Notes: generated by a model from the sequence alone, not told the origin. 64,000 nt of DNA from Cristatella mucedo (GCA_009760855.2 WPIO01000051.1:426001-490000), one strand, 5' to 3'. Positions 1 through 12,335 are shown, counted from the first letter of the stretch. Numbers and translations: made by a program.

Positions 1-12
1 TTTGGCAATAAC

Positions 13-714
13 ATGTGCCGTTTTTCGCATGGGTCGTCGTTTGAATCGGTTGCAACCAGGTCTTCATCAAAAACAATGCCTCTCACTGTTGTGATGTACC
101 GGCCTCCTTCTGGCTGTCTAAACTTGTTTATACAGAAGTTTTCAGGGTTTCTTGCTAAAATATTTGTGTGTGACATACCGTTACTGATTGTAGAAGACTT
201 CAATATTCACGTTGACAACCCTAGCAACAGCCAGGTCCGCTCATTTCTTGACTGTCTGAAGAATTTTAGTTTGGTCCAACACGTTAATCGTACCACCCAC
301 GTCGGTGGCATCATTCTAGATCTCGTGATCACTAAGGATGTCCTCCCCACTGACCTTGTGGTGTGCCCACTGACTCTCTCAGATTATTGTTCGCTCACGT
401 TTACTGTTCCTGCTCCCTTGTACGTACAGGGTAATGTCGAACTTGTCAAACGACGTAACATACAAAGCATGGACTAAGACAATTTTTTGAAATCTGTTTG
501 TGATTCAAGTCTTCTTCATCTGCATTCAGACTCTGCCGGCGGCCTCGATACCCTCACTGATGCGATGAACATGACACTCAGGAGAGCTCTTGATAAGCGT
601 ATTCCCGTTCATTCTGTCCGTGTTCAAAGTCGTGGAGATCCCTTTCAATTTACAAAAAAACTCCTAAAGATGCACCCAGTTAAGTGCAGGCTTGAACGCC
701 GCTTCAAGAAATAA
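13..714 (+). pseudogene. LINE-A endonuclease C-terminal part and linker (decayed)
   Basis: The translation shows the end of an APE-type endonuclease: a YRPPSG motif, then DFNIHVD, then THVGG followed by LDLVIT, then LSDY. In active relatives the second motif reads GDFN and the last reads SDH, the histidine being catalytic. Here they read EDFN and SDYC, so this copy should be inactive even without its stops. The linker at 487-714 continues in another frame and ends at the SINE insertion. Function in an intact element would be target-DNA nicking for reverse transcription. Confidence 0.75.
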
Positions 715-717
715 AAT

Positions 718-900
718 AAAATAAATAAATCCTCGCTGATTAAACAGCCTCTTTTTGTATAGAGACAGAAGAGCCTTTACGGCTATCACCACCGCTTGCA
801 GTGGCAATAAAAGGTCGCCCACCGCAGGAATCAAACCCACGACCTCGGGACCAAGGTCGTGAAAGCAAGTGCCTTACCTAGTGTGCCATCACGGCTCACC
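718..900 (-). mobile_element. SINE-1 (tRNA-derived) inserted in LINE-A
   Basis: Read on the minus strand this begins GGTGAGCCGTGATGGCACAC, with a TGGCACACTAGG A-box-like element and a B-box region (GGTTTGATTCC here, GGTTCGATTCC in the 36.6 kb copy). It ends in a block with CAAAAAGAGGCTGTTTAATC and an ATTT-rich tail. Similar copies are at 36.6, 39.9, 57.4 and 58.5 kb. Its 5' end abuts the tRNA-Leu gene at 907-986. Confidence 0.85.
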
Positions 901-906
901 AAAATT

Positions 907-986
907 TGATAGCGGTGGGGTTCGAACCCACGCCCTTTCGGACTGGTGTCTAAAACCAGCTCCTTAGACCACTCGGCCACGCTACC
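907..986 (-). tRNA. tRNA-Leu (anticodon UAG)
   Basis: The minus strand folds as a complete tRNA. The acceptor arm is GGTAGCG with CGCTATC (one G-T pair) and an A discriminator. The D-arm follows GTGGCCGAGTGG. The anticodon arm is CTGGT/ACCAG with loop TTTAGAC, giving anticodon TAG. There is a leucine-type extended variable arm (TCCGAAAGGG), and the T-arm is GTGGGTTCGAACCCCAC. A short T-run follows the 3' end, as expected for a Pol III terminator. No intron is seen. It is 80 nt, slightly shorter than typical leucine tRNAs. Its position inside a LINE and directly before a SINE raises the possibility that it was carried there by retrotransposition. Confidence 0.93.
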
Positions 987-989
987 GCT

Positions 990-2831
990 AGGGTCCGATG
1001 CACATCTAATGAATTTCAAAGACTTCCTTCGAGTTTACATCCGAAAGCTTAAAAAAACAAGGGCTTCTTTTTCATCCGAAAGCTGAATTCCTGCCATTCG
1101 GACCCTAAACAGATTTCTAAGACAGTACCATTTACTGGCCAATGCTGTGAGGTATGACTCCCCAGATATTAAGGGCTCAGCCGCAAAGTTTTCAGCTTTC
1201 TTTACTAAAAAAATTGTACCCATTCGTGCCTCTATTAAGCCCCCCCGACAAAAAAAATCGTGGTTCCGCAACCGGTGACCTTCCTTTAAAGGTTCTCCGA
1301 GGTTTCTGCATACGATCTGGCTACCTTAATAAGGTCTAGCAAAAAGAGCTTGTCTCCTGAAGTCCCTATACCTTCATCTCCGTGGTCTTCACTAGCAGAC
1401 CAACTTAGCCCTGCAATAATAACTTTTTTCAATCCTTCTCTGGGAAAAGGGGTCGTCCCCAAGTCCTTCAAATCGGCAATCGTTCGACCCATACTTAAAA
1501 ACCTGGATTAGATAAAGAGGTCCTTGTAAACGATCGCCCAATTTCCTTTCTCCTTTTCTTGTCAAAGATTCTTGAAAAAATTGTTGCTAAGCAGCTGGTT
1601 GAACATATTGAAAATAATGAAATGTCAGAAACACTTCAATCAGAGTTCAAGAGGCAGCACTCCACTGAAACTGCTCTCCTCCTGTAAACAATGACATTCT
1701 ACGTGGCAACGACGACAATAATATCACTGCCCTAGCTCTGCTAGATCTGCCTGCTGCCTTCGACACGATTGCTCACGAAGTTCTGCTTGAACGATTGATA
1801 ACGACGATCGATGTGGCAGACAAAGCACTGGCGTGATTTAAATCGTACTTGCTTTATCGTGTTCAATCCGTGTCGTGTGGGGGTCAGGTCTCACACACGA
1901 GAAGGGTCACAGGTGGAGTCCCTCAAGGGTCTGTACTCGGTCCCTTGCTGTTCCCCATTTATACACAACCTCTGGGAAAAGTGATTAAGGCCCATGGAAT
2001 AGGGTATTACTTCTATGCTGACGATACTCAGTTGTATTTGTCATTCAAACCGTCGGAATCTGCTTCAGCAACAGAGAAACTGAATGCTTGCCTTGCCGAT
2101 ATTCAATCCTGGATGTCGCAAAACTTCCTGAAATTAAATGATGATAAACCGAACTGTTGCTCATAGGACACCCCAAGTGTGTGGTTGGATTAAAAGGCTT
2201 TGCTCTTCGAATAGGTGATGCTATTGGGCGACCATCATCACGTGCTCGAAATTTAGGTGTCGTCTTTGACAGCTGCCTTAATTTTAAAAGCTTCATTCAG
2301 GAGACTTCTTCTACAGATAGCCATCACGCCCGATCCCTATCCAAGATCAGGAGCTGTCTCTCACAGCCGCTTGTAAACAATTTAACTAGCTCCTTAGTTC
2401 TGTTTCGGCTTGATTATTGTAATTCCCTTTTCGCTGGGCTACCAAAGAAAGCTATTAGGCCACTGCAGCTGACTATGAATATGGCTGCGGAGCTAGTCTT
2501 CAAGTCCCAGAGGTTTGAGGACGTGTCTCCTTTGCAAAAAGAGCTAGGATGGTTGCCGGTTTTGCAACGGATACAGAGCAAAGTTTTTAAGCTGACCAAC
2601 AAGGCCCGCCACGGCTACCTAGCTGAAATGCTGTATCAGTTTCAGCCTGTTCGCACCCTCAGGTTCTATGTGGACAATAAATTAGCTGTTCCATTCCTCT
2701 GCTTAAAGACCGTTGGCGACAGAAGCTTTAGCTCTGCAGGTCCTAGACTGAGGAACTCGCTTCAAAATTCTTACTCAACGGTAACTACTCTCCTACTGCC
2801 GACTCTGGCTCATCCTTTTCAGCGGTCCTGA
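990..2831 (+). pseudogene. LINE-A reverse transcriptase and C-terminal domain (frameshifted)
   Basis: Several frames together give a reverse transcriptase. They include an AAFDTI block near 1755 (after DLP), [13 protein letters not shown] near 1915, and the catalytic YFYADDTQLYLSF near 2010-2045. The C-terminal part (2157-2831) contains RARNLGVVFDSCLNF, LDYCNSLFAGLP and LGWLPV, the standard downstream blocks of CR1/L2 elements. Stops at about 1686 and 1835 and a frame change near 2160 break the frame. The catalytic YADD is intact, so decay is by frame disruption and not by loss of the active site. Confidence 0.85.
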
Positions 2832-3055
2832 GCTGCTACTTCCATGATACTCTCTACCTCAACTGCTCTCCTGACTCAGCTATGCTTCCTCCTTTCTCTT
2901 TATTGCGTGAGACGAAGTCTGTTGGCTACCGAATGCGTACCGAAAGCGTCTTAGGCTGTGAGTGGGCAATAAAAAACTCTTTTGAGTAACACCCACATGG
3001 TCTTTATGAATTTGTGGAGTAACAGGCGGAGAGACATTTCATTACATTACTATTG

Positions 3056-4159
3056 AGCTGCCGTTAAAAAGAAGCTAGTTGGCGCAGTGAACAATTATAT
3101 CTTCAAAAAATTGACGAGTCTGCAAGAACCTTCACTGTTATACTCCAAAACCCTTCGGGTCACCTAATAATTTGGGTCGATTGCCACAATCTTGAATAGA
3201 TCACGGCGAGGGACAAGTCCTCAATTTCAAATCTCGCACATACTCTGGAACAGATTCACAAATTCAAATTATTAGCATCCTAGATATACAAAGTTGGTCT
3301 GCAATTATAAGTCTGATGTTGAATGCGTAGGTATTATCCTTAGTTCCCTAAGTTACTATTATTTTGACTAGTGATTGTGATTGTGACTGGCTATAAAAGT
3401 CATAGAGTAGTTAGTCGATTGTGGTTTAGGGGAGAGCGAGAGAGTTGTGTGCTATTTTTGGTGCTACAAACCTACAGCCCTCTGTAGCTATACATTGGAC
3501 TACTCTATGCAATGGATAAGGAGTTCCCATACTAAGGTATTTGCAGTCGTATTGACTGCCGGGTTCAGCTAGTTCAGAAATACCAGTATATATTGATTTA
3601 GTCTGCAGAACCATGCACAGGGGTTGAGCTCCACTACTTTTTGTCAAGTATCTGCAAAGGTTAGCACCATTAAAAGCACCATGTTTTAAGCCTCGGAACT
3701 TTGACTAGAAGCTTCTGCTGTGAATTTATAGCAGTATGACACCCAATTACCACTAAATTCAATTTACTAAATTGTTTAGACTAAAGCGGCATGTGAATTA
3801 CGCCACGGTACCTACCGGTACTATCGTATGAAATTGGACACAATTAATACCACTTGCTATTTCACCATACTGTCAGTGACATCAGTCATGTAGTTGAAAA
3901 AACTTCTTAGCCTATATCAATGACTTTAGGGGCTTTGACAGCACTTGGAAGAACCAATCTGACAGCCTCAGTAGACGCATAAGCCTGTTCAAATAATCTT
4001 GGTTTACAATTTCAACAAAAAGTTTGGTTTTGTCCAGTAGAAAGCTTCTTTTACGAAACATTTGGTGCCTAAATTAAGCATTAAATAAATCTAAAAAATT
4101 GCTTGGTCATCCAAAATTTGCGGTTACTTAGTGATGCTTTGAACTTGCACGATTATTGA
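3056..4159. other. Unassigned intergenic DNA
   Basis: No coding pattern, RNA gene or repeat family could be recognised in this stretch. Short open frames lack any domain motif. Confidence 0.5.
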
Positions 4160-4306
4160 CATCTGTTACATAAATATAAATATAATTCATTTATATAGCG
4201 CCCCAAGAGAACTTAATCTCTATTCAGGTGCTTCACATATGCCTCGGGGCTCGAGCCCACGACCTCAGTCAGACCTTGGTCGGAGCGAGCACCTTAACCG
4301 CTGTTG
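4160..4306 (-). mobile_element. SINE-2 (tRNA-derived, LINE-B-like tail)
   Basis: On the minus strand the order is a tRNA-like head (AGCGGTTAAGGTGCTCG, then a GGGCTCGAGCCCC B-box-like element), a GGCATATGTGAAGCACC linker, then AATAGAGATTAAGTTCTCTT, GGGGCGCTATATAAATG and an AT-rich end. The 3' tail resembles the terminal part of LINE-B. Confidence 0.85.
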
Positions 4307-4979
4307 TCTGTATAGAAAGTTCATTAGGCTATGCGAAGAGCTTCGGTATCTTAAGAAACAACTGAACCACTCTGTTTGGTGTGAAACTGAGGCCAGAAAC
4401 ACACTGTAACACGCTGCTCATCGAAAATGCGGTGCTGACTCCCCCAGATCCGGACAGATCGTGTACTTTTTCACCTTTGGCGCTTTGTCGGAATCAGATG
4501 ACATTATCCTAGAGTCGCTCAGCAAGGGATTGGGTATCAACCAATGACATTCTCAGGTACGACAATCATTGCTCCAGGCGCTTTAATTGGACGGATCAAA
4601 GGTCAAAGTTAAAACTTGGGAGTACGACTTTTCGTCACAAGACACCAATTAAGCCGAGGGTAGGAATCGTGGTTTGACTGCATCATGTCCCGAGCTCGAC
4701 AGCATAGACTCCTTGGCAAGCCGTTTCCAGACGAAGGGATACAAAATACCTGTAGGTACTGAGCCATGAATGTTCAATGTAGGCCGTGTAATAACGATTT
4801 AGCAGCAAACATAGAAAATGCATGCTTTAAGGGCTCTTCATGGCAATCAAGCCACTAGACACCGTGCTACTTAGTAGACTCTCGCAGTTATTGACGAGCA
4901 GTTCTCTCCGTGGGGAATAAAGAAGGACGGTTATGGTTGGGTGAAGTATTTCTGACTACTATGGAACGTCGATCACTAG

Positions 4980-5420
4980 CTTGAAAAGTAAACCTCTATT
5001 CGGTAAAATGCCGACTCAAAGAACGCCGTTTTTATTCTTACGTGTAGAAATCACGTGCCGCCGTCCAGAAACGCTAACCGTCTGTAAGCACTGTATGTAC
5101 GACTATTTCTCAAAGCACATCATTGTGGTTAGTCTAGTTAACAAGCTCAGACATACGGAAGCTGCAGCTTTCATCCCAAGTTGGTGATCCATCCATGGCA
5201 ACACGAACACCGCATGTGGATGCCAAGGTGCTCAGTTAAAACCAATGCTACTAAACGAGGTTGGCCGATTTTTACGGGTTAATAATTAACGCTCATGTGG
5301 CCCCCTCCCGTATTTCCAGTAATGCAGGCGTCGAGGGCTGCAATCGAACGTGGCCAATCTGTTTTTTTTTAACCACTCATTCGTCCACAGTTGCAGGCAT
5401 ACGACTTGTGGGTTCCTTGG
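4980..5420 (+). pseudogene. Ty3/Gypsy-like integrase core relic
   Basis: In one reading frame the translation gives DYFSKHIIVVSLVNK followed by AAAFIPSW. After a stop, the same frame gives CQGAQLKPMLLNEVGRFLRV and then PLPYFQ and GLQSN. The order matches the catalytic core of Ty3/Gypsy integrases, which have a DYFSKW block, a D-Q-G-x-Q-F block and a PYHPQ-NG block with the catalytic Glu close by. Stops are frequent and the second catalytic Asp appears replaced (CQG for DQG). No LTRs or reverse transcriptase were recognised around it. Calling it a Gypsy relic rests on motif order only. Confidence 0.6.
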
Positions 5421-5559
5421 ATAAGCTTACCATATACAATCTTGATACTTCAGTGTCTCTTTCGTTACTGTCTGAACTTATATGGGTTCAGAATACCCAG
5501 AGTGCACTGATATTGCAATGATAGGGCAGCTCACGTACCTTACTGACTACACTGACTAT

Positions 5560-8155
5560 CTGCGACCTGCACAGAACAACGGTAAAACAGGAGTAAGATA
5601 CAGATCCGACGAGTGTAAGATCTCTAAACATATCGGCACAGAACTGGAAACACTATGAAAGTTCGATGCCTGCCTTTTTAAGAGAGGCACAAGATGTGGC
5701 AGCTAACCTGGCGACAATTTTCAGCCATCATTGTAGGATCTCGTCATCACTGGTGTAGCATATGCGTCTTTAAACACCATCAGCTAGCTGAAAGATAGCG
5801 TATAATCAAGCAGACATATAAGAGAACGACCTTTAGTAGTGCACTGGGATCTGCTACTTAATTTAAATAGAACTTCGAAAGCTGAGAGCCGAAGAATATT
5901 ATTTGCTTTAAGGTAAAATATACTAATTCACCAGAGCATGTGCTGGCAGAGAGCAATTATAAACCTAAAAGCGTTGGTCTGGAATGGCCTAAATGTCATC
6001 CGAATGCGTGTCACTTCCTGTTGGACAGTCATCTAGCGGCGGTCGTCCACCAGCTGCAATTACTGGTGTTTTGAGCAGTGAGTAGTTGAATATGCCTAAA
6101 TCCTAATCAGCGACAACTACTCGTGCTTGCCACCAGAGACCGAACCTCAAGTATTGCTCCGTGACTACATAAGGGGCTATATCCTGGTAAAATCTTTAGT
6201 GAAAAGTAGAAGGGGTAAGTTTTTGACTTGGTGTCAAAACTTCAAAGTACAAGGCTTTACATAACCTCCAATCTTTGCTAAAATTTAGGCTAATCATTAC
6301 TGCAGCATTGTCTTATCACATAGGCGCTGCCTCTTTAATCACCAAAGTGCAGCAGCAGATTTTCCTTAATGTAAGAGTATACTTAAGTCACATTTTAGGA
6401 AGTCCTTCCGTGAACGATGTATGCTTTATAGATGCCGTGATTGAAAAACATACTTCAGTGGCATTGCAGTCGCAAGCAGTGAGACTAGTACCAGATTGCT
6501 TGTACAGTCGTCTCTCGTTTATTGGGGTTAATCGGTTCCAGACTCTGCCGCGATTAGTAAATTTCCGCGAAGCACAATTTCTTTATGTATAAATCAAATA
6601 TTTTCGTAACTAGAGCATAGAAAACCCGTTCACGACCCTCTAATTCGGTTTTAACACTATTAAAGCCCTCTGGACATGAACCAACACCCTTTTAGTCACC
6701 ATTACACCTGTATTACCCAATGTATTGGAAAAAGTAAGGGATAATAAGATGTACTAGATGTTCCAAATATTATATTATTTGTAGTATAAATTTAATTAAA
6801 CACACGCAGTTATTACACACAAACACTAACTTATAAAAATAGCGCAATTTGTTCGATGACATGAAGAGGTTTACTGCACTGCAAAGAAGAGCAAGGTTAC
6901 TGCTCTCAATGAGGCTGCATCTGACGTTGCAGAATTTGTGGGGGTGCTTAAGTGCATAGACACATGTAGGTACAGTAATTTTATTTTAATTGTGATGCAG
7001 CGGTGTGTAAATGAGTCAGAAAGCCGAGCGCTCGCTGTATCATATTCACCATCTCGATAAACGTTTGACTGAAGATATTTGAACAGACCAGCGATAGAAT
7101 GGAGCCGCGAAAGTCGAAGCGCTGCGAAGTTTCGCGACGAGGGACGACTAGTTGTTTTCAAAAGCAATCCAAACATCCAGCAGCAAATTTGACGAACGCT
7201 CAGTAAACCCTCCTGAAGTCGTGCACTCTGGCTCACAAAAAAATGGAACTCAATGAGAGCTAGCTTAGGCAGACGCGTGACAGAAATTTAGAAAGCTAGA
7301 GCCTCAATGCACATCTACTAGGTCGGAGAAGACGTAAGGGTGCTCGAAGTTAGGCACCGATCGCACAGCGCAACAGCAACGTAGCCCAGTAAAAACTCCG
7401 AATCTTGATCAATAGTATATTGTGTTACCTTCGAGCTGTAAATTTGACAGCCACATAGAGGCTATGAGCACATAGCAGCACCATTAATGTGGCTTCCGCA
7501 ATTCATTACTTCAGATTTCTGTTGATACCATATAGACCACAGATTATTACGTATCCAGTTTAGAGTGATCTTTATTCAGGAATAGCTTATAATTCCGTGT
7601 ATATGTATAATCTGGCTGATCTAGTGTGCTAAAGTTTCAATACAATACCCGAATACTCGTCTAAGATTACTGTAGAGGTTCTAACTGAGTCATTTTTGAT
7701 GATAACGACATATTTTTGGAATGGCACCGGATTTAACTGCTAGGATTGTTGGGTCGGTCGTCAGTTAAATTATGGAAGTCTTTTACGATCCACAAGTGAT
7801 TGCCGCCAATTGAAGCTGCCTGAAAGTTGTGACAGTCTGGTATATTCTAAAGAAGAAAAAAATTAAAGCATATATTGAATTGAAGACCCGTGCGTAGAAA
7901 TAAAAGCTCAAATTGCAAATGACAGCATAAAGGAGAATTTTCCCAAGCGCCATGTTTAAAAAATATAAACAGCACACGTGAGGCATGTCTAGTATCCGTC
8001 TCCTTCTTCTAAGCAGCAACGTAAGCCATTTGATACCAGGGCCATCTTGAAAACTGATGAAAAGCAGAGAAAAAGTGAGAGATAATAGTGAATGTGTGCA
8101 TGTGTGAGCGAGATGCAGAAGAGACGTATAAGGACTAACAACAATGCAGATATAG
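5560..8155. other. Unassigned DNA
   Basis: No gene or repeat family is recognised. Two open frames (6275-6592 plus strand, 6871-7236 minus strand) show no domain motif and I do not support them as genes. Confidence 0.4.
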
Positions 8156-8159
8156 GTCG

Positions 8160-8382
<223 letters not shown>

Positions 8383-8394
8383 AGATAAATATTA

Positions 8395-8515
8395 CATATA
8401 GAGATATATGTATGTATATACATATATGTATATATATATATGTATAATATATATATATCTCTCTCCTCTAGATATATATACATATATACATATCTAGAGG
8501 GAGAAATAGAAAGAT
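8395..8515. repeat. AT-rich tract with short palindrome
   Basis: TATA/TATG repeats end in a palindrome at about 8465-8500: arms CCTCTAGATAT and ATATCTAGAGG flank a short AT-rich centre. Confidence 0.8.
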
Positions 8516-8519
8516 AGGA

Positions 8520-9635
8520 TGCGAATAGAAAAAAAGAGAGAATCTGAGTTAAAGAGAGACAGTAAGAGCGACTTAGCGCACCATAATTTATTATTTCACA
8601 TTGGAGCACGGAGCTTGCAGTTGATAACGTATCTGCGTTTAGTATCCAATTATAGGCTGAAGATATTAATAACGAGGTTATTACAACAAAAGTTATGATA
8701 CGACGACTGTTGACTTTTTTCAACCTTTTAATAGAGTTTGGCATGCCAGACAACGGTTTCTTTTGTCTAGACAACTATTATAAGTTTTGCTGGTGTGATA
8801 GACTGTTTTTCTGATATAGGTCTTGCTGCGTTACAAATATGTGATCTTCGACCTGTGGATTTCGCTGGACTTCCATCCATATGATAGTTGGTATTCCCCG
8901 TTCTGAACCTGACGAGAAGCATTGGTTTCGCAACATCCAATGCTCTCTGACAGTGCAACGTGTCTAATGCGGATATTTATGACACAAAATAACGCGGCTA
9001 ATCGTAAATCTCCCAGTTTTCGAGTGTCGAGGACTGGCCTTCCATTTTTTAAGTTTGAAGACTTCTTTAAAATTTTGAAATGTCAATGTTGCATTGTCTG
9101 TGGTTATGAAACTGCGAATTTTACTTGTGAATGCAATTTCATATTCTCGTTCCTGTGTTTCAACCAACATTATTTTGGTTACAACCATGGTAAATTCGTT
9201 AAATCAGCATTTCCTAAGTCTGACATAAAACTTTATATTCCAATTCTCAGTAACTTGATTATTTAAGACTTTTGCTTGGAGTTTTGTGTACAGAGGAAGC
9301 AGGCTCAGGTAAAAGATCGGTTGAACGTTTTCCATCATATCCCGTAGAATTCCGAATTGAAGTTGATGCAAAACAGATCAGATTTCGGAGAAGATATGGC
9401 CTAAGTGCACGAATTCATTCCGGTTTAGGAAGAGTTTCTCTGCTATTTATGCAAAATTTCTTGGCAAGAATAAGCGCCCGTAGACCACCAGGTATATCTA
9501 TATCACCAGGTAGATTCGTAGACCAGCAGGTAGACCATCAGGTATATCTTGAGTGTCACACATCTCGTCTACGAATCACGTGCGCTGTACAGCAGTCGTT
9601 TACGTTGAAGGCTGGGGAAGTTTAAGAGTTTACGT
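8520..9635. other. Unassigned DNA with a small internal repeat
   Basis: No recognised gene. At about 9480-9550 a short unit built on GTAGACCA(C/G)CAGGTA recurs three times. Open frames at 8922-9266 and 9272-9625 show no domain motif. Confidence 0.4.
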
Positions 9636-9639
9636 GCAC

Positions 9640-10545
9640 ACATCTGACGGTAACCGGTTGATCTTATCAGTATTAGGTATTCCTGGGGTCTGTTTTAGGT
9701 CCAGTTCTATTCACACTGGATACCTCACGCCTAATGTTCAAGCATAATCATAGCTCAATTTAAATGCACAAAGCCTGCAGCTTTAAGGCTTCTTTGATCC
9801 CTCAATGCCTTCTGGTACGTCCAACTCTCTCAAATCCCCTGCAGCCCTAGCTGCTGAAATCCACACTTAGATGGCAGCAACCACTCTAAACTTGAACAAA
9901 TCTCAAAAATTGACTCGCCAGGCTTATCTAGAGTCACTCAGAACTTGGGATGCTTGACACTCGAAATGGGCTTGGCCTGCATCAAAGCTGCATACGTAAA
10001 AGTGTGGCAATTTGATCTTCCTAAGATGAATATACGACAGTCAAGCTCATTATTACATTTGTGACATCCCGAATACTTTTTTACATCACAATAGTTGCCG
10101 GACATCCTGCCTGTGCAATACGACGCTTAAAATGGGTGCATCACATTCTGAAGCTAGGCTTGAAGTATCTGCAGACAACATCATCACTTTCATATTGCAC
10201 AGCGTCTCTCTGATATGCACCAAGTCATCATCAAGCAGCGCATCGATGTCAAGGTTGCACCAGTCAATTTTGGCTCCCACTTTACCACTTTACTCCCGAA
10301 TAGCGATCGGAAATGCTTCCGCTTTAGACATTAAAGTAAATCGACCACTCCAGGCGGATAACCGTGCCTTCAGCCAATTTAAAATATTTGCGAGACTGGG
10401 TCCTCCGCTCGCCCGTGTGCTTCGGATGCATTGAATTCACTGCCAGCTGACGTCAACACAGCCCTTGATTTGATGACACTTACAAACATGCTAACCATGT
10501 ATCTGTTCCACAGAGCATTTTTGCTGTTACAGTGATTTGTCAGTA
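9640..10545 (+). mobile_element. LINE-B copy, strongly decayed
   Basis: Scattered blocks match the intact LINE-B copy at 32-34 kb. LSVLGIPG lies near 9670 where LINE-B has [29 protein letters not shown] lies near 9810-9870 where LINE-B has SSTSNSLNSLAACIDDI. NSLPADVNTALDL lies near 10430-10480, and YLFHRAF near 10500 where LINE-B has YLFRTAF. The catalytic region is lost. Confidence 0.65.
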
Positions 10546-10559
10546 GTTGGCTTGTGCTT

Positions 10560-11460
10560 GCTGTAATGCATTACAGTTTATGACTGACCAAGTGACGTAA
10601 TTACTTTCAGTCGTATACAAAGAACCTAGGAAGAAATTTAGTGTTAAAGATGTTATGCATTGTTTCGTTATCGCTAGTTTCATTTGACTCATTTCAGTCT
10701 TAATCTTGTGTGCATCTCAGTGGCGAATTTTTCTCTTCCTTACTTTGTCTGCACAAATCATTATGCAATTAAAGGTCATATCACGGACATGCACGACGGA
10801 GCTGGACTCGAGGTCGTCGCCTGTTTTAAGCCAAGATATGTCTTTTGACCGAAACATCTGAAAAGCGTCTGATGTTTGAACGAGTCATTGACGATGTGCT
10901 AGCTATTGCAACGACTAGTACAGCTATCGGGTGAGGGGATGGGCATGACGACGGAAACAATAGGGCAGCTGCGAGGACGGCAGTGAACGGGACATGTGAA
11001 CGTCGCCTGTAAGAACTTATGCTTGAGCTTGACTTATGTGGATAAGCCAAAAGTTAACACTTGCAATAAATAAATAAATAAGGGAGGTTTTTTCTTTTGT
11101 TAATGCGACCGAGGATGGCCTGCATTTAAGGAATCGTGAACTGCGGTCCCGCTAAATTTCTCAGACAATGACCAAAGAAAGTATTACATCACGTAAGACT
11201 CTATTTGTCGCTGGGTATCAAGTTCTACTTCCCTAATTTTCTATTCATTAGAAATATAGGAAAACCTCACTCTTCCCGAAGCTTTGATATTTTGTGACCA
11301 GGATATGAATAAACTTGAAACAGACCCATTTCAAATGAGAGAACTGACAAATTTGCGTCTTATGGCTCACACGTAGTTGGGAAAAAAATTCTTCAAATTA
11401 AAGCATTTTTTCTCTCCAATTGTATACGAAATGACCACTCAAAGTGGTTCAGAAATAAGG
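10560..11460. other. Unassigned DNA
   Basis: Nothing recognised apart from a short (AATA)n run at about 11067-11080. Confidence 0.4.
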
Positions 11461-11469
11461 AGATATATT

Positions 11470-12175
11470 ACATGTTGGCTGCTATTCTGCAAATCGCTTT
11501 GTCGAGCAAGCCCTCAAGCATAATCCCAAACCATGTTTTTGTTGTACTATCTTTGGTAATCCCGGTCAAGTTTTTTCAGCATATCCTGGTGAAAGCGCTC
11601 GCCTCGCTCTGAGTAAGCGCAGGCGTTCTTCTGCTGCTTTGGCGTTCTTCAGCCATATTGCGGTAAGATGAGCCATCAGGATGGATGGCTGCCAGGGGAT
11701 TCGGACTACACCGGATATTCGGCATTGTTTTTTTTGACATAATCCTTTATGGGAGCCTGAGCCAGCTGCTCATAGTTATCAGCCTTGCGATAGCTTAGAG
11801 AATGCCGTGAGAGAGAATGCGAGGAAACTGTTCGGAGCCCCGCCCCCAATTTCCGTCGCGCGTTTCGCTTCCAGGGCGAATTCCCCGCACTCTACGATCG
11901 TCATCGGTCTGTGATCCAAAGAAGGTGCAGCTCTCTGAGCAAGCGCCTCCGGAAGCTGAGCGGGAAGACGACTCGGAGGTACTCGAAAGCTACCGACTGA
12001 TTTCCCAGAGCCGTGACGAATCGCTCCGTGAAGCGTAACTTGCTACGAGGTGGTGGCATGAGCATCTTTCAAGCGTCAACAAGCGGCTTTCATTTGATGA
12101 CGCTCTTCCTTACCAAGAGTTCTGTCCGCTGTGACAAGTCCCTCTTTTGATAGTGCGCATTTATGTTCCGCCTGT
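11470..12175 (-). pseudogene. 3' part of a broken ORF with GERFHQD motif (transposon-like family)
   Basis: Reading the minus strand with frame changes gives MPPPRSKL, then AFEYLRVVFPLSE, then DNYEQLAQAP, then YSERGERFHQDMLKKLDRDY, stop, YNKNMVWDY. I recall this order, ending in a GERFHQD block and an ADYCW-like block, from uncharacterised proteins that occur in many copies in invertebrate genomes and are presumed to be of mobile-element origin. The matching 5' half lies at 13020-13400, the two being separated by LINE-B and SINE-2 insertions. Multiple stops make it a pseudogene. Confidence 0.6.
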
Positions 12176-12184
12176 CCCATAAAA

Positions 12185-12335
12185 AAATTAAAAGAAATAA
12201 AGTTCATTTGTATAGCACCGCCAGAGAACTTAATCTCTATTCAGGCGCTTCACATATGCCTCTGAGCTCGAGCCCACGACCTCAGCCAGGCCTTGATCGG
12301 GGCGAGCACCTTAACTGCTGGACCAAATCAGCTCA
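12185..12335 (-). mobile_element. SINE-2
   Basis: On the minus strand it shows the GTGGGCTCGAGC B-box region, the GGCATATGTGAAGCGCC linker and the AATAGAGATTAAGTTCTC tail, then GCTATACAAATG. It separates the two halves of the GERFHQD-family relic. Confidence 0.85.

Larger units (their letters stand above)
1..3055 (+). mobile_element. LINE-A copy 1, CR1/L2-like non-LTR retrotransposon, 5' cut by window edge, decayed
   Basis: This is a non-LTR retrotransposon copy that begins inside the endonuclease domain and runs through reverse transcriptase to its 3' end. Frames shift at several points, so no intact protein remains. The 3' region has a landmark shared with copies near 39.4 kb, 45.5 kb and 57.4 kb (a block containing GAAGTCTGTTGGCTACCGA), then a short tail of ATTAC units at about 3040-3050. 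The body is interrupted at about 715-988 by a SINE plus a tRNA-Leu gene, after which the LINE frame resumes with NFKDFLRV-like coding. The CR1/L2 assignment rests on the FYADDTQLYL motif and the domain order; the exact clade is inference. Confidence 0.85.

Noticed and set aside
4160-4306. Possible tRNA gene suggested by the B-box-like GGCTCGAGCCC
   Set aside because: It has no cloverleaf and is a member of the SINE-2 family with a LINE-like tail.
8922-9625. Two plus-strand frames of 114 and 117 residues
   Set aside because: Amino-acid composition is random-like, there are no motifs, and they lie in decayed repeat-containing DNA.
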